A DNA stretch of 31,338 nucleotides, taken from the NCBI GenBank assembly GCA_964504195.1, contig CAZDDI010000053.1:1-31338 (forward strand). Direction: 5' to 3'. This DNA comes from CAZDDI01 sp964504195. Lineage in GTDB: Bacteria; Chloroflexota; Anaerolineae; B4-G1; SLSP01. How positions within the stretch are numbered: the first letter of the stretch is position 1; each line of letters starts with the position of its first letter. The translations under genes and the position numbers were made by a program. The notes beneath the pieces are model-generated. The model ran no database searches. It saw only the letters and a list, made by a program, of their open reading frames with translations, and had not been told where the DNA came from. This document shows, one piece after another, positions 7,751-14,268 of this stretch.

Positions 7751-7815
7751 AAAGTCGCCCTGTCCAAGCCGGCACTATGCGGGTTTTGAGCAACCTACAG
7801 GGTTAGTTTTGCGGT
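7751..7815 (+). repeat. 65-bp direct repeat, copy 2
   Basis: Partner of 7496-7560 in the same orientation. Both copies are adjacent to an ACGG(CAT)GGCCTTGGACG motif, so the duplicated unit is slightly larger than 65 bp. Confidence 0.9.
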
Positions 7816-8153
7816 CTGCCGAAATTGTGATCTACTGAGTCTAGCTATTTATAGGTATTGCTCAGGATGTCATTACCTTTTCGGCACACTGCTTAAAGAA
7901 ATCCAGGGTTGGGGTTTCGAAGATAGTGATCGGATGGGGGCTGCGCATAACCTTCCCTTATGTCATCATTGAGATTGATCCACCAGTATAATCCCAAACG
8001 TGGCAAAGTAAAAAATCCCCTGTCCTTTAGATGCGTGTTAAGGTTTTTGTGTTGATTACTCCCATGTCGCGGTTGAGGGCGGGACCGGGGGAAGTATCTG
8101 TTTTGCAAAAAAGTGACGGGAATCGTTGTGAAAGCTAGCAAGTGGTTAAAACA
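7816..8153. other. Non-coding spacer
   Basis: I see no convincing gene here. A 91-codon minus-strand frame (7893-8168) begins inside the hairpin at 8154-8184, has no ribosome-binding site and has an unlikely composition. No promoter was recognised. Confidence 0.5.
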
Positions 8154-8184
8154 TACATAGCCCGGCAAAATGCCGGGCTATGTA
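8154..8184 (-). terminator. Hairpin terminator downstream of tRNA-Phe
   Basis: A perfect 14-bp stem (TACATAGCCCGGCA / TGCCGGGCTATGTA) with a 3-nt loop, followed on the minus strand after a few bases by TTTT. It begins 36 nt past the tRNA 3' end. Confidence 0.7.
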
Positions 8185-8220
8185 AAGATTAGAGGGCGAT
8201 TTGTGGTCGCCAATTTTTAT

Positions 8221-8297
8221 TGGTGCCGAGGGCCAGAATTGAACTGGCGACACAGGGATTTTCAGTCCCCTGCTCTACCGAGCTGAGCTACCTCGGC
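8221..8297 (-). tRNA. tRNA-Phe (GAA)
   Basis: A 77-nt cloverleaf: acceptor GCCGAGG pairs with CCTCGGC, D-stem GCTC/GAGC, anticodon stem GGGGA/TCCCT with loop CTGAAAA (anticodon GAA), and T-stem GCCAG/CTGGC with loop TTCAATT. It ends in discriminator A and an encoded CCA. It has its own promoter and a terminator hairpin. Confidence 0.96.
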
Positions 8298-8308
8298 ACA
8301 ATGGTCGT

Positions 8309-8336
8309 ATTGTAGCCGACCTTGTACTTTTGTCAA
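8309..8336 (-). promoter_or_regulatory. tRNA-Phe promoter
   Basis: Consensus TTGACA, a 16-base spacer and TACAAT on the minus strand, placing transcription start near the tRNA 5' end. The -35 hexamer contains the TGA stop codon of the upstream oxidoreductase gene. The same -35, spacing and -10 precede tRNA-Glu at 24103. Confidence 0.85.
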
Positions 8337-9784
8337 GTTTGCGGCGTGGGCCAGGGTGCTTCCGGGGCAGTGAGGTAAGCAGCTATCGTTTGCGCCACGC
8401 CCAACGCATCGGCAACAGCGGGAGCAATCATATCTGCGCCACGCACCACATCACCCGCCGCGAACAGCCCCGGCACGCTGGTGCGCCCGGTCGCACGCGT
8501 GTCTACCAGAATCCGCTGTCTGCGATCCACCTGCAATTCCGGTAAACCTGTCTGCATGGTCGGGTCTGGCCCGTATCCCAAAGCCAACACGACCGTATCT
8601 GCCTCAACCGTGATCTCTTGGTCGGGGATGGGCACAGGCCGCCGTCGCCCACTGTCATCGGGCGGGCCCAGCTCCATGTGCTGATAACGCACAGCACGTA
8701 AGCGGCCTTCCGTATCCCCTAAAAAAGCCCTTGGGCTGGCAAGCCACACAAATTGCGCGCCCTCTTCTTGGGCATGGCGAAAATCCTCATGTGGGGAAGG
8801 CATTTCGGCTTCGCTGCGCCGATAGTAACAGGTGGCCTCGGTCACGCTAGGGAGGCGCAACGCTGTGCGCAGGCAATCCATCGCTGTACCGCCCGCGCCC
8901 AACACATGCACGCGCGGCCCTATGTCCAGGGGTGCGGCCCAAGCAGACGGCAGGTGCGCGCCACACGCCCCCGCGCGCACGAGGAACTCGACGGCATCTA
9001 TGACACCGTGCAGAGCTTCGCCAGGCAGCTCAGGGCGGATGTTGCGTTGAGCGCCAACGCCCAAAAAGACCGCATCGTAAGTCTCCAGCAGGTGGGGCAA
9101 CATTACATCCTGACCGATACGGACGCCACAGATGAACTCCACGTCCAGACTCGTAAGATAACCTGTTTTTTCTTGCGCGCGGCGGGGACTGAGCTTGAAG
9201 GCCGGAATTCCATAGACCAGCAAGCCGCCCGGCGCAGGGTTTTGCTCATACACGGTGACATGGTGCCCGCGTAGAGTCAGCCACTCTGCTACCGTGAGGC
9301 CCGCCGGCCCTGCACCAACGACCGCGATGCGCTTGCCGGTTAGCGGCGCGCGTTCCGGGAGGGGCAGCTCCTCACAATGCGCCACATAATCCGCCAGGAA
9401 GGCTTCCAGATGGCGCGTATCAATTGGCTTGCCCAGTTTGTTGAGAGTGCAAGCATCCTGACAGTAGTAATCCGGGCAGACACGCCCATTGATCTCCGGA
9501 AAAGGGTTGGTTTCGCGGTACACCAGGGCGGCTTCGATGAATTGACCGGCGCTCAGCAGGGCCAGCGCGCGCGGGATGTCGTTGTGTAGGGGGCAGGCGG
9601 TCTGACAAGGGGCATTGGGGCATTGCAGACAGCGTGCAGCCTCGGCGATGGCTTCTTTGGGGATGTGGAGGCGCGTGATCTCATCGAAATCTCCCAGCCT
9701 CTCTGCAGGATCGCGTTCACAAGCATATACCGGTGGTAGTTGCAAACGGGCCTTGCGGTCAAGTTTGGGGGCGGAGTCGGTCAT
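8333..9784 (-). CDS. GltD-like NAD(P)H:acceptor oxidoreductase (Fe-S / FAD)
   Basis: 483 residues from the ATG at 9784, chosen because AAGGAG lies seven bases upstream; the frame is open 14 codons further. The N-terminal domain carries two Cys clusters, C52xxCxxxxCxxxCP and C103xxxxCxxxC, as in the Fe-S domain of glutamate synthase small subunit and dihydropyrimidine dehydrogenase. An FAD-binding GAGPAGL follows at about 157-163, then a second nucleotide-binding VLGAGGTAMDC in the middle, and GLFAAGDVVRGADMIAPAVADAL near the C-terminus. Proteins of this type pass electrons from NAD(P)H to a partner subunit. No GltB-like large subunit is adjacent, so the acceptor is unknown. The downstream tRNA-Phe promoter overlaps its stop codon. 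Confidence 0.85.
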   Translation of the reverse strand: MTDSAPKLDRKARLQLPPVYACERDPAERLGDFDEITRLHIPKEAIAEAARCLQCPNAPCQTACPLHNDIPRALALLSAGQFIEAALVYRETNPFPEINGRVCPDYYCQDACTLNKLGKPIDTRHLEAFLADYVAHCEELPLPERAPLTGKRIAVVGAGPAGLTVAEWLTLRGHHVTVYEQNPAPGGLLVYGIPAFKLSPRRAQEKTGYLTSLDVEFICGVRIGQDVMLPHLLETYDAVFLGVGAQRNIRPELPGEALHGVIDAVEFLVRAGACGAHLPSAWAAPLDIGPRVHVLGAGGTAMDCLRTALRLPSVTEATCYYRRSEAEMPSPHEDFRHAQEEGAQFVWLASPRAFLGDTEGRLRAVRYQHMELGPPDDSGRRRPVPIPDQEITVEADTVVLALGYGPDPTMQTGLPELQVDRRQRILVDTRATGRTSVPGLFAAGDVVRGADMIAPAVADALGVAQTIAAYLTAPEAPWPTPQT

Positions 9785-9920
9785 AACAGGCTCCTTCTTT
9801 AAAAAAATACAAAGGGCGCATCTCAAATGGCTAGTAAAGCCGTTAGTTAAGCCTACCGAAACTAGTAGCGGGTCTGTTCATAAAACTGGCGAATTAGGAA
9901 ATCAACCCCTGCGGGCTTTG

Positions 9921-10193
9921 TCAAAATGACCAGCGTTGCGGGCCGCGTTCAGCAGGGCCTTCGGTGTCACGGGGCAACCGGCGGGCAAACGGCTCCCAGG
10001 GGCTATCTTCTGGGCCGGTTAGCAATTCGATCTCCGCTAGCGCTACTACATCATAACGGGTGTACCCGCAACAATCGCAACGCCACGCAGGGAAATTGGG
10101 CCGCGTAAGCAAAAATGCACCCCAGCGGTGGGCGTAGGTACTGCGCGCCGGACGCAGCTGGCCCATTGAACAGCGCGGACAGGAATAGTTCAC
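9921..10193 (-). CDS. Small zinc-ribbon protein
   Basis: 90 residues with a GTG start at 10193; GGGAGG lies about 13 bases upstream. Two Cys pairs form a zinc ribbon: CPRC near the N-terminus (Cys5, Cys8) and CDCC at about 39-42 followed by GYTRYD. This arrangement resembles YgiT-type zinc fingers, but no HTH or toxin partner is present. The rest is Arg/Pro-rich. It starts 30 bp after the signal peptidase stop, on the same strand, so it is probably co-transcribed. Function unknown; a nucleic-acid or protein-binding zinc ribbon is the safest description. Confidence 0.65.
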   Translation of the reverse strand: MNYSCPRCSMGQLRPARSTYAHRWGAFLLTRPNFPAWRCDCCGYTRYDVVALAEIELLTGPEDSPWEPFARRLPRDTEGPAERGPQRWSF

Positions 10194-10223
10194 AATAACA
10201 GGCCTCCCTGTCGTAGCAATATT

Positions 10224-10796
10224 TCACGGTTCATGGTTATTCTCCATTTGTGAGGCATAAGTATAGCTAGGAAAGGCCCCTATCTGACTCGGCGGCCAAT
10301 ATCTGAAAAACGCTTTACCGATGATCGCGTCCGGGTTAATGCTTCCCCAGGCGTGTGAGTCACTGGAGTTGTTACGATTATCGCCTAGCACGAAGTATTC
10401 ATTCGCACCTAGCACCCAGCTTCCCGAATAGATCGGCGGGCCGCTGATATACGGCTCATTGAGCGCCCGCCCGTTGACCCAGACACGGCCATCGTGGACT
10501 TCGATCTGATCACCAGGTAATCCTACCAGGCGCTTGATATAAGGGATGGTATCCGCGCTGCTGCTGGGCGGATGTAGGACAATAATGTCGCCTCGTTGTG
10601 GCGGTTGATAGCGGTAGGCAAGCCTGCTAATAATCAGATACTGCCCCTCGTGTAACGTTGGCTCCATGCTGACCGATTGCACTTCGTAACGTACTGTTAG
10701 CGTGTTGATTAACACAAACAGCACTATTGTTAACACCAGCGTTTCCAAAACATCTTTCAACGCTGGGCCGTTTATCCAAGAGCTCCGCGCTTGCAT
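10224..10796 (-). CDS. lepB: Signal peptidase I, second of two tandem copies
   Basis: 190 residues; ATG at 10796 after an AGAGGGT site. One N-terminal membrane helix (about 17-33) is followed by the S26 boxes: box B SVSMEPTLHEGQYL with nucleophile Ser43, RGDIIVL, box D YIKRLVGLPGD with general base Lys88, and box E GDNRNNSSDSHAWG. All catalytic residues are present. It removes signal peptides from exported proteins at the outer face of the cytoplasmic membrane. The gene starts nine bases after the stop of the upstream copy, so the pair is one transcription unit. Confidence 0.93.
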   Translation of the reverse strand: MQARSSWINGPALKDVLETLVLTIVLFVLINTLTVRYEVQSVSMEPTLHEGQYLIISRLAYRYQPPQRGDIIVLHPPSSSADTIPYIKRLVGLPGDQIEVHDGRVWVNGRALNEPYISGPPIYSGSWVLGANEYFVLGDNRNNSSDSHAWGSINPDAIIGKAFFRYWPPSQIGAFPSYTYASQMENNHEP

Positions 10797-10805
10797 GGCT
10801 ACCCT

Positions 10806-11432
10806 CTAAGGCAAATTTGCCAACTCCGGGAAAGTATAATGCGGCATAATGCCCCAATGTTCGGGCGGCCAATAGCAAAAAACAGCTTTGCCGATCAGGT
10901 TCTCAACAGGCAAAGCTCCCCAACGATGCGAGTCGCTGGAGTTATTGCGATTATCACCCAGGACAAAGTATTCGCCCGTGCCCAAATCCCAACTACCAAC
11001 ATACGCAGGTGAAATGCTAATATAAGGTTCATGCAGCAGTGTTCCGTTGACCCATACCCGGTCATCATGAACTTCTACATGGTCGCCAGGTAGCCCGATA
11101 ATGCGCTTGATATAGGGAATACCGCCCTGTGCTTCGGGTGGATCGAGTACGACTACGTCTCCGCGTTCCGGAGATTGTAGCCAATAGGTAACTTTACTGG
11201 CGAGCACATATTGCCCATCGCGCAAGTTTGGTTCCATGCTTTGTCCATGCACCTGGTATCGTCCAGTCAGGGTATTGATGACCAGGAAGATAATCAACGC
11301 CAGGAGCAGCGTTTCCAGCGCATCCTGCAACCAGGAGCGAATCCCCAACGAGCGGCTTAAAGATGGGGGAGCAGCTTCGCTCTCCGTTTCTACTGGTGAC
11401 TCAATCTCGATTTCAGAAGGTTCATCGAACAA
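10806..11432 (-). CDS. lepB: Signal peptidase I, first of two tandem copies
   Basis: 208 residues. No ATG is available before the membrane helix; the TTG at 11432 follows GGGGAGG by 11 bases and is the likely start. Compared with its neighbour it has an extra acidic cytosolic N-terminal tail (EPSEIEIESPVETESEA). One membrane helix (about 38-54) precedes box B QSMEPNLRDGQYV with Ser65, RGDVVVLDPP, YIKRIIGLPGDHVEV with Lys109, and GDNRNNSSDSHRWG. It is a complete, active-looking S26 peptidase. The two copies are clearly paralogous but diverged outside the boxes, which suggests different substrate sets. A promoter lies just upstream at 11467-11494. Confidence 0.92.
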   Translation of the reverse strand: MFDEPSEIEIESPVETESEAAPPSLSRSLGIRSWLQDALETLLLALIIFLVINTLTGRYQVHGQSMEPNLRDGQYVLASKVTYWLQSPERGDVVVLDPPEAQGGIPYIKRIIGLPGDHVEVHDDRVWVNGTLLHEPYISISPAYVGSWDLGTGEYFVLGDNRNNSSDSHRWGALPVENLIGKAVFCYWPPEHWGIMPHYTFPELANLP

Positions 11433-11466
11433 GGTTTGTTTTACCTCCCCAATACTATATTGAAGA

Positions 11467-11494
11467 ATTATAGTCCATCTCGACAGGCTTGCAA
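11467..11494 (-). promoter_or_regulatory. Promoter of the signal peptidase operon
   Basis: Minus strand: TTGCAA (-35, 4 of 6), a 16-base spacer, and a perfect TATAAT (-10) at 11472-11467. The implied leader before the TTG at 11432 is about 30 nt. Confidence 0.6.
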
Positions 11495-11509
11495 CTAGCC
11501 TTAGACAAA

Positions 11510-11534
11510 ACGCCCCTGTATAGAGCAGGGGCGT
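11510..11534 (-). terminator. Rho-independent terminator of the GNAT/two-TM unit
   Basis: A 9-bp perfect stem (ACGCCCCTG / CAGGGGCGT) with a 7-nt loop, followed on the minus strand by TTTGTC. It separates this unit from the signal peptidase promoter. Confidence 0.7.
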
Positions 11535-11559
11535 GGAAGATGCTAAAATCTGTGAGTGT

Positions 11560-11799
11560 TCAGGATTTCTCTGCGTTTGTAGTAATTTCGGTGTGGTTTT
11601 CGTCTTCGTCTTCCCAACCGATAATCCATACTGCCAACCCGGCGGTTAACACTGTCGCCACAATCAGTGCGGCCCATTGCCCGACTGCCAACCCTACATC
11701 ACGCGCTGAGATGATAAGAATAATGACCATCCCTAATGCTAATACAATCCACGAAGTTAGTTGTGGGTGCGCGCTGCCCCAACGTTTTATCTGTTCCAT
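11560..11799 (-). CDS. Small two-TM membrane protein
   Basis: 79 residues; ATG at 11799 behind a strong AGGAGGG. Two hydrophobic helices at about 17-33 (SWIVLALGMVIILIISA) and 39-61 are joined by a short loop. The C-terminus is very acidic (GWEDEDENHTE) and likely cytosolic. It starts 19 bp after the GNAT-like gene and shares its promoter and the downstream terminator. No family recognised. Confidence 0.7.
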   Translation of the reverse strand: MEQIKRWGSAHPQLTSWIVLALGMVIILIISARDVGLAVGQWAALIVATVLTAGLAVWIIGWEDEDENHTEITTNAEKS

Positions 11800-11818
11800 T
11801 CAGCCCTCCTGTAGCAAC

Positions 11819-12316
11819 TTACATCGGACGGTTAGTTAGGCGCTCACGCAACTGTTTAACCATGACCTCTTTGGTATCGGCACGCCATTCTACTGCGGCT
11901 TCACGCCAAGCCTTGTTAAGCCCAGTGACTTCACGCTTGTGGTAACCGAAGAGTTCCCAATACTTGATGAGTTCCGGCAAAGGCTGTGGCGGCAAAATCA
12001 GAATTGCTGCTTCAGCTTCTAGTTGTTTACCTTCTTCTTCCATGGCGTTAATCAGGGCACGGCCGGCCACTACCCGGTCAATGGCCGGGGCAATCAGGAA
12101 GTCCGTCACCCGCACGACCAAATTTTCTACTTGCCACCCTAGCAAGCCTACCATTTGCCCATTATACTCGGCACACATGAATCCTACCGTACCAAAACGC
12201 TCTGCAACCTGCGCTGGTGTGATTTTTGCTCCGCCGGGGCGGGCTGCATTGACAAAGGTCGCAATAGCGGATGACTCTCGTAACCGCGCTCGGCGCACTT
12301 GGATATCCGGTGTCAT
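11819..12316 (-). CDS. GNAT-like acetyltransferase-fold protein
   Basis: 165 residues; ATG at 12316 with GGAGG six bases upstream. The N-terminus (IQVRRARLRESSAIATFVN) and the pattern GTVGFMCAEYNGQMVGLLGWQVEN - VTDFLIAP - GRALINAMEEEGKQ - YWELFGYHKRE follow the GNAT beta-alpha layout, ending in the typical YxxxGY stretch. The acetyl-CoA loop, normally Q/RxxGxG/A, reads VVAGRA and so is degenerate, leaving catalysis uncertain. It is first gene of a two-gene unit with a good promoter. The substrate is unknown. Confidence 0.65.
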   Translation of the reverse strand: MTPDIQVRRARLRESSAIATFVNAARPGGAKITPAQVAERFGTVGFMCAEYNGQMVGLLGWQVENLVVRVTDFLIAPAIDRVVAGRALINAMEEEGKQLEAEAAILILPPQPLPELIKYWELFGYHKREVTGLNKAWREAAVEWRADTKEVMVKQLRERLTNRPM

Positions 12317-12354
12317 AAATAACCTCCGGTGCTGAGATAATGTAGACTGTTTTC

Positions 12355-12382
12355 ATTATACCCTGGTTTTGAAGATAGACAA
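12355..12382 (-). promoter_or_regulatory. Promoter of the GNAT/two-TM unit
   Basis: Minus strand: TTGTCT (-35, 4 of 6), a 16-base spacer and a perfect TATAAT (-10). The leader to the ATG at 12316 is about 35 nt. Confidence 0.65.
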
Positions 12383-12466
12383 AACGGAAACTTGTGAAGC
12401 TGAATAGTTCAGTTTACCACGCGAGTAATAGGGCGTAACTTTGATGGATACTGGAGTGGTATTCGC

Positions 12467-12495
12467 TTGGCAAAAATCGTACCTAGTGCTAAACT
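12467..12495 (+). promoter_or_regulatory. Possible promoter of the dynamin-like gene
   Basis: TTGGCA (-35, 5 of 6), a 17-base spacer, and TAAACT (-10, 4 of 6), located 45 bases before the ATG at 12541. Confidence 0.45.
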
Positions 12496-12540
12496 AATAA
12501 TGGTAGCGAAGACTTATAGCTTAACTGATGTGGAACTCAC

Positions 12541-14181
12541 ATGCAAGATCTACTCACCGATGAACAAGAAGCCTTGCTGTCAGGCGAAAGATATTGGCTT
12601 GACCATCTGCAATTGGAGCTGGCGCGTTTCAATGCGTCTAATGATGATCGCGTGGCGCTTTCACAGGCTATTCGCCGGGTAGATGAGCTCTTCTTGTTGC
12701 TGTTGTTGGGCGATACTATCTCATCACAACGAGTATTTCTTGACCGATTGTTGGATATGTCGCTGGAAGAAGTGATTCTATCAGATATTACGCGCCCGAT
12801 GTACCTCTTCAAGTATGGGGAGCATCTCGAGCGCGTGGTGGTGGAACCGTCCTTGGCAACCATCGCAGCACCTGCGGCGGTGCTGCGCGGGGCCAATCTG
12901 ATCTGTGCGCCAGGCAATCAGACTTCCCTCGCTATGCAAATCGAGATGCTACAACAATTTGCATCGCAGACTGATATCATCTTGTTTGCAATCGATCCTA
13001 CAGTGCCGTTTTCTCCGGATGCACAAACTTTATTGGCAACGTTATGTGAATGGGAAGGGGATGTCATTATTGTGACATTGAGCACAACAAACCCCGGCGA
13101 AGCCATGTGCGCCACTATCACAAAATGTCTGGGGCGCGAGCCCACGTGGTTTTCTTTAGCAGAAACCACATCAACCACGGCCTTACATGCCGCTATTGTC
13201 GCCATCCTGCGTGAGCCACAACGCCTTTCCCGCAAACTACAATACCCGCTTGATGTTAGCTTCCAAATTGTCGCTAAATATCGCACAATTATTGCTGCGC
13301 GGTTGGACTTGCTTAACGGGGACTTTAAGACCATCGAAAAATTCAAGGAACAAATTGCCGATCATCAACAAACGTTAATCGAACAGTCGCTGAGGCCCTT
13401 TGAGAGCATTCGGATGACACTGCAAACTTTAGAACAACGCGGCCTGGAGTATTTTTCTAAGGCGCTTTCTCCATCTAAAATATTGCTAGCCCTTAACAAG
13501 GCACAGAGCCGTGCGGCTTTCGAGACTGCCGTGCTAAGCAACATTCCTGAGACTATTGATTCGCAAACTCTGCAACTTCTCACCTGGTTGGCTGAAGAGA
13601 ATCAGCGGCCCTGGGATATGGCATTGCAAAGGCTCCCGGCACGCTTGCAGCTTGAAACTGACCCAGCGCTAGATCGTATTGGTAGCAGTTTTAATTACAA
13701 TCGGCATCATCTATTGCGTGCGACCATCGCGGGGCTGGAGAAAGGCCGCGATGCTTACGACAACGCACGGGAAACACAATATCTGCTGGCAAGTTTACAG
13801 ACAGCGCTGGCTACCATGATGCCGTCTGCGATTGAAACCGCCGGAGTGGGCGCGGTGACACGGCACATGGCAATTACGATTATGCAGGAGGTCTTGCACT
13901 TGCCCACCTTACTCAAGCTCTACGTGTTTCCCTTTAGCCGCACTCGGTTGCGCCAGCGTGAACAGTGGAAATTTGCAGCAATGACTCGCCAACTTACCGG
14001 GATTTTAGAAGATCAATTCTATTACGCGCTACAAACGCGGGAACAAGAAGTCAAATCGGCGGCGATGCCTTATACTCGCTTCGTTTATGAAGAGCGCGGC
14101 TATCTCAGCCGGGTTGCTGATGCTCTCACAAGCATCGCTAGATGGCTGACAGCGATAGAGAAGGAAATCAAGTGCTTGTAA
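12541..14181 (+). CDS. Dynamin-family protein with a degenerate GTPase domain
   Basis: 546 residues. The layout matches bacterial dynamin-like proteins: a helical N-terminus, a G-like domain at about 45-230 and a long helical stalk to the end. After DELFLLLLLGD, where family members carry a P-loop such as EFxAGKSxxINALL, this protein reads TISSQRVFLDRLL, so the GK[ST] is missing. The G3 DTPG is replaced by CAPG (LICAPGNQTS), and at G4 the NKxD is absent (IIVTLSTTNPGE). The following switch-like IILFAIDPTVPFSPDAQ and stalk text (YRTIIAARLDLLNGDFKTIEKF) keep the family pattern. GTP hydrolysis is therefore unlikely; a structural or partner-regulating role is inferred. The ribosome-binding site is weak (GTGGAACTCAC). 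The gene stands alone and ends at a strong hairpin. Confidence 0.7.
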   Translation: MQDLLTDEQEALLSGERYWLDHLQLELARFNASNDDRVALSQAIRRVDELFLLLLLGDTISSQRVFLDRLLDMSLEEVILSDITRPMYLFKYGEHLERVVVEPSLATIAAPAAVLRGANLICAPGNQTSLAMQIEMLQQFASQTDIILFAIDPTVPFSPDAQTLLATLCEWEGDVIIVTLSTTNPGEAMCATITKCLGREPTWFSLAETTSTTALHAAIVAILREPQRLSRKLQYPLDVSFQIVAKYRTIIAARLDLLNGDFKTIEKFKEQIADHQQTLIEQSLRPFESIRMTLQTLEQRGLEYFSKALSPSKILLALNKAQSRAAFETAVLSNIPETIDSQTLQLLTWLAEENQRPWDMALQRLPARLQLETDPALDRIGSSFNYNRHHLLRATIAGLEKGRDAYDNARETQYLLASLQTALATMMPSAIETAGVGAVTRHMAITIMQEVLHLPTLLKLYVFPFSRTRLRQREQWKFAAMTRQLTGILEDQFYYALQTREQEVKSAAMPYTRFVYEERGYLSRVADALTSIARWLTAIEKEIKCL

Positions 14182-14192
14182 TTTGATTAGCC

Positions 14193-14234
14193 AACAACAC
14201 GGGGGGATGATTTCTGTTATCCCCCCGTGTTGTT
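14193..14234. terminator. Bidirectional terminator hairpin
   Basis: A perfect 16-bp stem (AACAACACGGGGGGAT / ATCCCCCCGTGTTGTT) with a 10-nt loop. It lies between the convergent dynamin-like and kinase genes. T-richness after the stem is modest on both strands. Confidence 0.8.
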
Positions 14235-14268
14235 ATTTCAGATCATGCACGTGCAACATGCTTTGCGC

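Noticed and set aside
7893..8168. 91-codon minus-strand frame as a gene
   Set aside because: It starts inside the tRNA-Phe terminator hairpin, lacks a ribosome-binding site and has no protein-like pattern.
12541..14181. Functional dynamin GTPase
   Set aside because: No GxxxxGK[ST], DTPG or NKxD motif remains at the expected positions.
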